30,111 bases of DNA, from the IMG/VR virus record IMGVR_UViG_3300017746_000087, positions 1-30,111 of that record; one strand, written 5' to 3'. The notes beneath the pieces are model-generated. The model saw only the letters and a list, made by a program, of their open reading frames with translations. It made no database searches and was not told the origin of the DNA. Position numbers and translations under genes: made by a program. Of this stretch, positions 25,301 through 30,111 are shown piece after piece. Source of the DNA: a virus. Position 1 is the stretch's first letter, and the number at the start of each line of letters is the position of its first letter.

Positions 25301-27257
25301 CACCCTGTTTAAACTGATGGTCTTCAGTGAACATCAAAGTAGAGTTTGTAATACTATTACCAGTAGAAACATTTCTTCCGATTCTGGCAAGTTTTCTTCC
25401 AGTTATTTTCTTTGTTGCATATGCAGTATCGTCCATGACGACCTTTGCTCTAAAGACTTCAGTCTGTCCTCCTACTGGAATAACAACATTCAATGTCTCG
25501 TTATTGTTTGCACCAAATCTATAACCATTAACTGTACTTGGTGGTAGTACATCCTCATTAGTATAATTATAGAGATACATTCTACTTGTATCTGCAACAC
25601 CTACAGTTTTTGAGATATCGATTGAAGGATATTCAATTGTAGTAAATTGTGGTTTCAGTGATTGTGGTGGAATGATTTGTGTGATATATCCAACATCATC
25701 TTGAGCAAATGCCAAATCTCTATAACCTCTAGAGATAAGTGCAGATTGACCGAAGTTTGAGTTAGAGTTTGTAACTGAGAAGTCACCACCAGATTCTGTT
25801 AGGAATTGTTCAGCATAACCAATAGCAAAAATAGAAACCAACTGAATCAAAGAATTGTTCGATGCCTTGATGTGGTAACTTGAATATTCGGGTTTATATA
25901 CTGCATCAATATCTGTATGTAAATTGGCAATTACATTAGAGTCATCAAATGAACCACTCGTAGTATTATACTTTACAAAAGCTCTATCATCAACTTGAAG
26001 CCCAATTCCAGTGAATTGTGCAACAACCATTGACTTAAATCCATCTGCCTTACTGCCATCAGCATGCATGCCACACATACCATAAACAGATCTCTGTGAG
26101 ACATTGAAGATGTATGGTGATGCACTGGTTACAGTATCAGAAGAAAGTTCTACAGAAGAACCTAGAGGATTTGGTAGTGCATTGGCGGGAGGTACTGGAA
26201 GTTCATATGTAAACTCTGTAACACCATCTGCATCAGTATCCAACACTTGGTTGACAAGGTATGTACCATTATATCTTGTATCGGTTACATTGTTGATAAT
26301 AACATTAGTATCAACATTTAGACCAAAAATACCACTAGAAAGTTTAACATTAACATCTACGGAGGATGTCACACCATCACCAGCCTTGATACTACTGATA
26401 CCGACTGAACCAGATACTGGTCCAACAATACGGTACTCATCAATCTTGGGTTGAATATCTACACCTGCATTTGGATAATCAGGTTCAATTTCTCTTCCAC
26501 TCGCAGAACCATATGCAATACCAACCTTTTCATAATACATGTCTAGATCAGTACGATCTGTAACATAGTTAATGAAATCATCATTAATGTTTACATTATT
26601 CTTACCATCTGCATATTCAAAACAGGTAAGTTTATGGTGAGAGAATGTTGGTTTGAATGTAGAAGGACTGTAATCTTTATATGCGGGTCTCTGTGTGTCT
26701 GCATCCTTCAAGGTAAACTGGAACATGTAACATCCACCAGTCAATCTGAAGATTGCGGATCTTTCGATTAAATTGTTTTCTGGATTAGGAACATAGATTG
26801 GTCTGATAACAGTCTTTCTTAAGTCCTGACCAATAATGGACACACCTCTGGGGATAATAACTCCACCATGAATACTATTCAGTTTGTAAAGAATATTGTT
26901 ACCATCTGCAATATCAAAGTTTGATGTATTACTGAATGACTGGAAATCATTTGAATTAACACCACTTCTCAACAAATAAGTACCTGACCCTGTTGGAATC
27001 CAACCAGGTCTATTATCAATATAATGTGTACCAGGGAACAGATAGATTGAAGTTTTCTCAAATCTATCGTTATCAAGACCTCTCTGATAAGAAAATCTAG
27101 AGGCTTCAATCAATGCTCTTTGTAGAGTTCTAAATGGTCGAGCAAAGGAGTTCCCTTGGTTCTCAATACCATCTGTTGCATCCAAATTACTTGGATCAAC
27201 ATATAAAATATTTCCTTTTACGTTCTTTAGAAAGTTATCTAATCTTGAGAGAGGCAT
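22368..27257 (-). CDS. Giant virion structural protein with beta-helix, 1629 aa
   Basis: The N-terminus (MPLSRLDNFLKNVKG, then ILYVDPSNLDATDG and PFRTLQRALIEASRF) is the start of a pectate-lyase-superfamily beta-helix. It continues through GGVIIPRGVSIIGQDLRKT and SVYGMCGMHADGSKADGFKS to NSLIQLVSIFAIGYAEQFL and FSVTNSNSNFGQSALISRG (roughly residues 20-510). This last block matches the beta-helix of the 1595-aa protein (QLVSIFTIYN, LTNSNSSFGRLGLV). The rest is long beta-rich repeats (NNVTDTRYNGTYLV, NDYDGRSYNQSYRI, GAGQTFYNGSFVC), and the C-terminal part again matches the 1595-aa protein (HTFEYIGYGPGNYSTAFP versus QAFEYIGSGNTALTALP). From memory, large proteins with this N-terminus are widespread in T4-like cyanophages as virion structural proteins. 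Enzyme activity is not evident. Confidence 0.92.
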   Translation of the reverse strand: MPLSRLDNFLKNVKGNILYVDPSNLDATDGIENQGNSFARPFRTLQRALIEASRFSYQRGLDNDRFEKTSIYLFPGTHYIDNRPGWIPTGSGTYLLRSGVNSNDFQSFSNTSNFDIADGNNILYKLNSIHGGVIIPRGVSIIGQDLRKTVIRPIYVPNPENNLIERSAIFRLTGGCYMFQFTLKDADTQRPAYKDYSPSTFKPTFSHHKLTCFEYADGKNNVNINDDFINYVTDRTDLDMYYEKVGIAYGSASGREIEPDYPNAGVDIQPKIDEYRIVGPVSGSVGISSIKAGDGVTSSVDVNVKLSSGIFGLNVDTNVIINNVTDTRYNGTYLVNQVLDTDADGVTEFTYELPVPPANALPNPLGSSVELSSDTVTSASPYIFNVSQRSVYGMCGMHADGSKADGFKSMVVAQFTGIGLQVDDRAFVKYNTTSGSFDDSNVIANLHTDIDAVYKPEYSSYHIKASNNSLIQLVSIFAIGYAEQFLTESGGDFSVTNSNSNFGQSALISRGYRDLAFAQDDVGYITQIIPPQSLKPQFTTIEYPSIDISKTVGVADTSRMYLYNYTNEDVLPPSTVNGYRFGANNNETLNVVIPVGGQTEVFRAKVVMDDTAYATKKITGRKLARIGRNVSTGNSITNSTLMFTEDHQFKQGETVRTISNDGRLPDGLESNRVYFAVVDGLPSNQIQLAQSFNDSLTGNKVGINNLGDTIIVESRVSDKDPGDVGHPVQYDVDESQWYVNVSSASTENNLFSKLNGGGLGNITSRTYIIRKKDSRQSDDRIHQLRFVIPANTGISSARQPLDGFTLQESSDVTGSTNTEVALEFNPGSVTMSNDSQMRNFSFISGVDYRAGITYYSTEQPHRLSIGSTVIIDNVRSTLFPTVGTGNSGYNGTYEVTGITSAKTFTVNSIPLSAGTFINDTSQRTTALPTFSRRNFDKDFYVYDVQTINEYINGEQDGVYHLSIINSANEPKVSPFNNDDYAFSQPVTNYYPQLDRDNPVTKAPSAACYALSNNIGEVVINDPKNSITGETLEEMFQQVGVAITGIISNNVGTAYTIFTQYDHGLNRITVPTINNPGAGYGDGTNAIQYYYNAKLQNITSGSIGDFGTALVTIDGTSAGEIIEVQIMDGGSAFAAGDDFRVVGIATTTGFSAATGSVNKIYDNRGDTLTLTGINDYDGRSYNQSYRISAISDTNQIEVTPVLGSPGITTLGLGPDKVLGGGFSIIGPSFDSESFVYNKDVGIATITTKLNNNFRVNNSVIVSGAGQTFYNGSFVCIDKIGLTTVVLDVGINTVTPAINGNIQLFPSGSSGNFGDLIARNGRLSGRESQIYAGISTTLNSAITSKTTDTINVNNMTDYNFRIGDFVRVNDELMRIKTTVSRVGGTTQLKVFRGVYGSIANTHVVGSVITRVKFFPVEFRRNSIIRASGHTFEYIGYGPGNYSTAFPDKQTKRLTLSQQINAQSQTIAGGVVNYTGMNDRGDFFIGNKRIASNTGREQVFDTPVQTYTGEDPYSSGISDDVSDFNYIEASIVKIERNVLVDGGDKGNILSQFNGPVEFTKKVISTSDEGFETNSVFIQGNAQVSRKLTVGISIPTEAGTPGDIVFNANPENSGTVGWVYTTNNQWRTFGVIS

Positions 27258-27271
27258 CTTTCTCGCACGAC

Positions 27272-27289
27272 ATATCTATTATTAGATAT
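27272..27289 (-). promoter_or_regulatory. Inverted repeat at a late promoter
   Basis: ATATCTA and TAGATAT form a perfect 7-bp inverted repeat with a 4-nt loop. It starts inside the end of the late promoter of the 1629-aa gene and lies in its leader. It could be a leader hairpin or an operator; the function is unknown. Confidence 0.35.
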
Positions 27290-27294
27290 TTATT
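27287..27294 (-). promoter_or_regulatory. Late promoter variant (AATAAATA)
   Basis: AATAAATA starts 5 bases after the T run of the terminator at 27299-27327 and about 29 nt before the ATG at 27257. The leader contains GAGAAAG as a weak ribosome binding site. Confidence 0.7.
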
Positions 27295-27298
27295 ACAT

Positions 27299-27327
27299 AA
27301 AAAAACCACCCAGAATACTGGATGGTT
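27299..27327 (-). terminator. Strong intrinsic terminator
   Basis: On the minus strand AACCATCCAG, loop TATT and CTGGGTGGTT form a 10-bp stem with one G-U pair, followed directly by a run of Ts. It is the only clear rho-independent terminator in the window. It closes the sigma70-driven island and insulates it from the late promoter of the 1629-aa gene. Confidence 0.88.
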
Positions 27328-27361
27328 GATTAACACAATAGAGTGCTTCCTTCACACGGTC
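27299..27361 (-). ncRNA. Candidate small RNA of about 60 nt
   Basis: A perfect sigma70 promoter (27367-27395) is followed after 60-odd bases by the strong terminator at 27299-27327, with no convincing ORF between. The predicted transcript starts near 27360 and ends in the terminator stem and U tail. Its 5' half is purine-rich (GAAGGAAG) with GTG/CAC complementary stretches. Size, promoter strength and Hfq-like U tail fit a trans-acting or decoy RNA. An attenuated leader for the 1629-aa gene is the other reading. No target is proposed. Confidence 0.55.
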
Positions 27362-27366
27362 TTTAT

Positions 27367-27395
27367 ATTATATCATGGATTAATATCTGTGTCAA
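27367..27395 (-). promoter_or_regulatory. Perfect-consensus sigma70 promoter (TTGACA-17-TATAAT)
   Basis: TTGACA at 27390-27395 and TATAAT at 27367-27372 are separated by exactly 17 bases. It lies inside the last codons of the 56-aa gene, with the stop codon directly next to the -10 box. Full consensus implies strong use by the host polymerase before late takeover. Confidence 0.8.
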
Positions 27396-27543
27396 GTAAA
27401 TATTCTACAGTATTTGCCACATCATTCATAGCATCCCTTAAGTCTTCCTGACCACCTGAATGTTGGTCATTCGAATCTATATCAGAGACAAGAGACCATC
27501 TCCATTCTCTCATAGGTTCGGAGTACCAAAGTTGAATATTCAT
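27373..27543 (-). CDS. Small conserved-looking protein, 56 aa
   Basis: The protein begins MNIQLWYSEPMREWRWSLVS and ends in an amphipathic helix (EDLRDAMNDVANTVEYLLDT). The aromatic N-terminal beta strands followed by an RDAM helix look like a real small fold, and I recall similar short proteins in marine T4-like phages. AAAGGGG about 4 nt before the ATG is a usable ribosome binding site. It is the last gene of the sigma70-driven chain. Its 3' end carries the -35 box and spacer of the promoter at 27367-27395, so coding and promoter sequence overlap. The function is unknown. Confidence 0.72.
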   Translation of the reverse strand: MNIQLWYSEPMREWRWSLVSDIDSNDQHSGGQEDLRDAMNDVANTVEYLLDTDINP

Positions 27544-27571
27544 TCTACCCCTTTATTTTATATAGGAATCT

Positions 27572-27865
27572 TTATAAGGTTCTCTCTAATCTATTTGTTG
27601 CCTGGTCAGGAAAGTCTCTCGGACGACTATCAGTTGCATTATCAGTTCTAGGTGAACCTTCGTTTGCCTTCATTGTATGTTGGTAGTTGATTCTCTTGTA
27701 TCTAATACAGAATGGATCAGGCATCCAGTATGTTACTTGCCAATCAATTGATGAATTTAACTCTAGATGTTTTTCTACAGAATGGTTGAAGATACCAATC
27801 TGAATATACCCATCATGAGTAACACATCTACCATTACCAATGTCAACTACAAATAATTGTGTCAT
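27572..27865 (-). CDS. Hypothetical protein, 97 aa
   Basis: The start is placed at ATG 27865 (MTQLFVVDIGNGRCVTHDGY) because it overlaps the stop of the preceding gene as ATGA. The frame is open a little further to a TTG at 27898, but that is less likely. The first 65 residues are beta-rich (YIQIGIFNHSVEKHLELN, WQVTYWMPDPFCIRYKR); the last 30 are polar and Arg/Asp-rich, probably disordered. GGAGG lies only one base before the ATG, too close for a normal Shine-Dalgarno, so coupling by the overlap probably drives initiation. I do not recognise the family. Confidence 0.65.
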   Translation of the reverse strand: MTQLFVVDIGNGRCVTHDGYIQIGIFNHSVEKHLELNSSIDWQVTYWMPDPFCIRYKRINYQHTMKANEGSPRTDNATDSRPRDFPDQATNRLERTL

Positions 27866-28017
27866 TCCTCCGACCAAGTAGGAGGATGAAACACACAATA
27901 CTCATTGAAGGTAATTTTCATCTCCTTTTGAGTTAAGTTGCAATTCTTTGCTGCCTTGGGAAGATTCCATTTGGCAGAGAACAACATTTCCATAGACTGA
28001 CGGGTTTCTGGTCTCAT
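27862..28017 (-). CDS. Small protein with helix-turn-helix-like pattern, 51 aa
   Basis: The protein starts MRPETRQSMEMLFSAKWNLP and continues KAAKNCNLTQKEMKITFNEY. The AA-x(3)-NLT-x(2)-EM-x(3)-F-x(2)-Y spacing resembles a Fis/resolvase-like helix-turn-helix, so a small DNA-binding protein is possible; this is inference. Its stop overlaps the next start (ATGA at 27862-27865). It lacks a Shine-Dalgarno, and its ATG lies inside another short ORF (27902-28063), one base out of frame. The two may really be one gene joined by a +1 frameshift. A stop five codons upstream in its own frame prevents a simple N-terminal extension. Confidence 0.6.
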   Translation of the reverse strand: MRPETRQSMEMLFSAKWNLPKAAKNCNLTQKEMKITFNEYCVFHPPTWSEE

Positions 28018-28063
28018 ATTCGTAACAGTTTAGAATTTCTTCATAAAGGTCTGGACAGTTCAT
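27902..28063 (-). CDS. Overlapping short ORF, 53 aa (or 5' part of a frameshifted gene)
   Basis: The ORF begins MNCPDLYEEILNCYEYE and starts with a perfect ATGA overlap with the stop of the 72-aa gene (28060-28063), as expected for a coupled operon. Its first 16 codons look like a helix that would fit in front of the 51-aa protein. The remaining codons (from TRNPSVYGN on) lie opposite the other frame and look like out-of-frame sequence. So either only the first part is used through a +1 shift, or the ORF is spurious. Confidence 0.3.
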   Translation of the reverse strand: MNCPDLYEEILNCYEYETRNPSVYGNVVLCQMESSQGSKELQLNSKGDENYLQ

Positions 28064-28278
28064 TCTGCAGAAGTAACCAAAGGTTCTGCATAAACAATCT
28101 CGTCCTCCTTGATCAATGCACGTACCAACTCAAGAACATTCATAAACTGTTCTACAGTCTCACATTCGACATCTCTACTGTTACCTTCACTTGAGTAAAG
28201 ATAAAACTTACGAAGACTTGTGTCAACCACAACACGGGTCAGAAAGTCTTGGTCTTCTTCTTGTGGTTTGTAGGTCAT
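28060..28278 (-). CDS. Small conserved-looking acidic protein, 72 aa
   Basis: MTYKPQEEDQDFLTRVVVDT is followed by FYLYSSEGNSRDVEC, then a helix ETVEQFMNVLELVRALIKED. It has three beta strands and a helix, no transmembrane segment, and is acidic. I recall short proteins of this pattern in marine T4-like phages but know no function. AGGAG 6 nt before the ATG is a good ribosome binding site. It is the first gene behind the sigma70 promoter at 28300-28328, which sets this chain apart from the late genes on both sides. Confidence 0.82.
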   Translation of the reverse strand: MTYKPQEEDQDFLTRVVVDTSLRKFYLYSSEGNSRDVECETVEQFMNVLELVRALIKEDEIVYAEPLVTSAE

Positions 28279-28299
28279 TGAACTCCTGTCTACTCTAGT

Positions 28300-28328
28300 A
28301 GTATAACGGTTTTGGGATGCTCTGTCAA
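28300..28328 (-). promoter_or_regulatory. Sigma70 promoter (TTGACA-17-TATACT)
   Basis: The -35 is TTGACA (28323-28328) and the -10 is TATACT (28300-28305), spaced by 17 bases. It begins 17 nt after the stop of the late gene at 28345. CTACT-AG-AGTAG, an inverted repeat, lies at the expected transcription start and may be an operator. Confidence 0.75.
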
Positions 28329-28344
28329 CGGGTAGTGGACAGTT

Positions 28345-29400
28345 CTAATATGGTCCACCGTTGGCAGGGTCTTTTAGTATGTCAATTGCTGCATTGTTTG
28401 CGTTAATCGTTGTTTGAATATCGACATTAGTTTTTTCAAGTGTCCAAATATTTACAGAAGCACCCTTCTTGTATCCCTTGATAGTAGAAGAACCATTATT
28501 ATACGATGAAATACCTGACCTACCACTCGTAACTGAGACAATTAGATTATCAATATTATTCTTTTGAGTGGAACCAGATATTGTATTAAATGCATAGACC
28601 CTGCCGATAGAATTTATCGAATCGTATGAGTCCACGAAGTTTCCATTTGGATTATTTCCATTTTCTAAAGAATTTGAATAGAAGGTATTTGCAACACCTA
28701 TACCCTTAGTCGAATTATTCAATATCTTTAACTGTAAATCTGCGAAAGGATTATCGACAGAAGTATTTGCAGGTTCTAAATCTGGATAATATGTCACAAT
28801 AACATTATCATTATATACTTTTCCACTACCAACATAGTTTAAAGAACCCAGTGAGGTAAATGCAATACCTGCAAGATATACTGTTGCCCCTATACCAAAA
28901 CTACCACTTACATCCTGTATAATAACACTAAATGCCACACCAACTTGAGAAGTTTCTTGAATAGCAACTGTACCAGAACCTCCTGTACTTGAAGTTACTG
29001 TAGACCCAGAAGTAAAGTTGGTTGCAGATTTTACAGAGAGTGCACTAAAGTTCAAGTTATTCATTGCTTGAACTGTTGACAACACTCCATTGTATAATGT
29101 TGTTGTTGCACTAGTAGCATTACTAGTTGTTGCATAATATTTTGGATGGGACTCAAAAACACTCGAATTACCATTTGTGACAATACTATTCTTATTAGTA
29201 TTGATTGGAGTCAATTCAGTTATGACTCTATCATCAAGTGCAACACATGGTTGAAGCCATTGATTGTATCTGTCTTTATTCGTACCAAGTGTTGTATTGT
29301 TACTGGATAGGTCCAACAATTCTTGTTGGGAATTACCTGATGCAGATAAAAGACCTATTACTGGAGTCTCTTCTGCGTATGTTGTTACTGCAAATCCCAT
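28345..29400 (-). CDS. Virion structural protein, 351 aa
   Basis: The N-terminus MGFAVTTYAEETPVIGLLSA is followed by a polar, beta-rich protein with GSTVTSSTGGSGTVAIQE, VIIQDVSGSFGIGATVYLAG and a helical end (NVDIQTTINANNAAIDILKD) closing in PANGGPY. I recall proteins with this GGPY end as uncharacterised structural proteins in T4-like cyanophages; this is memory, not a search. Its start overlaps the stop of the upstream gene by one base (TAATG), with AGGAG 6 nt upstream, so it is coupled to it. No terminator follows before the sigma70 promoter. Confidence 0.87.
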   Translation of the reverse strand: MGFAVTTYAEETPVIGLLSASGNSQQELLDLSSNNTTLGTNKDRYNQWLQPCVALDDRVITELTPINTNKNSIVTNGNSSVFESHPKYYATTSNATSATTTLYNGVLSTVQAMNNLNFSALSVKSATNFTSGSTVTSSTGGSGTVAIQETSQVGVAFSVIIQDVSGSFGIGATVYLAGIAFTSLGSLNYVGSGKVYNDNVIVTYYPDLEPANTSVDNPFADLQLKILNNSTKGIGVANTFYSNSLENGNNPNGNFVDSYDSINSIGRVYAFNTISGSTQKNNIDNLIVSVTSGRSGISSYNNGSSTIKGYKKGASVNIWTLEKTNVDIQTTINANNAAIDILKDPANGGPY

Positions 29401-30111
29401 TATACTCTCCTATCGTAATTGTATCCAGCAATAGAATACTGACTTGAATCTCCAGGATAATTTGCAGGTGATTCTCCTTCATATTCTACATGTAAGTTTT
29501 CTCCGAGACGATTTGCCCACACTTGGTAATAACACTCAATTGGTCCACCTTCACGGTTTTTTATCTCAATTTTCTTACCCCAACTAATATTATCTACATA
29601 CAGTTCTTGATAAGAACCAATGGGGGTCAGATTAACTGAAATACTATCTTCATCAATCAAACCTTTCCAATAATTAGGAAGAGTAATTGAGGTTCCTTTC
29701 AATTTACCTCTAATATAAATTGGTCCATTCTCAGGACCCTCAACACAAATATGTCTAAGTCTATGACCTTCCTTATTTGGATGAGGGATATCAAATCCTT
29801 TTGCTGATGCCGGCAACTTATCGTTAATGGCACCTGCCACATCACCAACACCAGATAGAGACATTCCACCATTAAATGTAAACAATCCATTACAAGTAAG
29901 ATCACCAATTGTAGTGATATTCCCGATTGCCCTGAGATTACCTGTTAAATTAGTTTGTGCAGCAAATACATTAAAGACTGGAATATTACCATAAGACGCC
30001 TCCAAAGTCATCATTGCGGTACTTATGTAATCACAATGAAAACCGACATAATCTGCTTCATTATTAAACAAGTATGCACCAAGGTCTAAGTTTTTAAATG
30101 AAGTGTCAAAA
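29400..30111 (-). CDS. Fibre/structural protein (5' end outside window)
   Basis: The frame is open through the right edge (FDTSFKNLDLGAYLFNNEAD at the edge), so the true start lies outside; a TTG at 30071 is not the start. After a short shaft (NVFAAQTNLTGNLRAIGNIT, LTCNGLFTFNGG) comes a C-terminal domain beginning KGFDIPHPNKEGHRLRHI, with CVEGPENGPIYIRGKL, ITLPNYWKGLIDEDSISVNL, TPIGSYQELYV and IECYYQVWANR. This FDIPHP-K ... EGPE ... RG-L ... LP-YW-L module is common at the ends of phage fibre proteins. Here it sits where other fibres carry an S74 chaperone. Translation is coupled to the 351-aa gene. Confidence 0.88.
   Translation of the reverse strand, partial: FDTSFKNLDLGAYLFNNEADYVGFHCDYISTAMMTLEASYGNIPVFNVFAAQTNLTGNLRAIGNITTIGDLTCNGLFTFNGGMSLSGVGDVAGAINDKLPASAKGFDIPHPNKEGHRLRHICVEGPENGPIYIRGKLKGTSITLPNYWKGLIDEDSISVNLTPIGSYQELYVDNISWGKKIEIKNREGGPIECYYQVWANRLGENLHVEYEGESPANYPGDSSQYSIAGYNYDRRV

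Noticed and set aside
27235-27336. GTG-started ORF of about 33 residues inside the candidate small RNA
   Set aside because: It runs through the terminator stem and into the next promoter, and its ribosome binding site is poorly spaced. Its hydrophobic look comes from the U-rich terminator.
27572-27898. Longer version of the 97-aa protein starting at TTG 27898
   Set aside because: The ATG at 27865 overlaps the upstream stop as ATGA, and the extra residues lie opposite the end of the 51-aa gene.
29400-30071. Complete 223-aa protein starting at TTG 30071
   Set aside because: The frame continues without a stop to the window edge and the extra residues read as normal protein, so the gene is partial.
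1-30111. Diversity-generating retroelement acting on the fibre heads
   Set aside because: No reverse transcriptase gene and no template/variable repeat pair with adenine-specific differences was seen in this window. One elsewhere in the genome is not excluded.

Overview
This AT-rich window looks like the virion-fibre and adhesin region of a marine T4-like myovirus, most likely a cyanophage (Kyanoviridae-like); a pelagiphage is the main alternative. The assignment rests on T4-type late promoters (TATAAATA or a one-base variant) in front of almost every structural gene, on large beta-rich proteins full of the VGIGT-x-P and GDGSxLTG modules known from phage fibres, on two Peptidase_S74 tail-fibre chaperone domains, on a gp37/gp12-like HxH fibre tip, and on very small conserved-looking genes with 1-4 nt overlaps. 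All genes but one lie on the minus strand, so the map reads from high to low coordinates.

Right end (30111-28345): two late structural genes, the first cut by the window edge. Next (28328-27299) comes a short island with different regulation. A sigma70 promoter (TTGACA-17-TATACT) precedes a chain of 72-aa, about 51-aa, 97-aa and 56-aa genes. At its end a second, perfect-consensus sigma70 promoter (TTGACA-17-TATAAT) lies only about 60 nt before a strong intrinsic terminator, an arrangement that predicts a small RNA. Middle (27294-11011): two giant beta-helix structural proteins (1629 and 1595 aa), a 940-aa fibre with seven HxH motifs, two paralogous small structural proteins (114 and 175 aa), a 558-aa fibre protein and a 242-aa protein. 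The only plus-strand gene (19183-19503, cysteine-rich) is divergently transcribed from the 1595-aa gene, with two back-to-back late promoters between them. Left part (10985-1): a row of fibre cassettes, most with their own late promoter. They end in alternative C-terminal heads: S74 chaperone (twice), a DYEEGT-type head (twice), an unclassified beta head, and a LamG-CBM-LamG-SPRY lectin-like protein cut by the left edge.

Taken together this is a late-expressed set of virion surface proteins built from shared, exchangeable modules and probably concerned with host attachment, interrupted by an early-type small-gene/sRNA island. No gene gap exceeds 300 bases. I saw no tRNA, CRISPR array, integrase or transposase.
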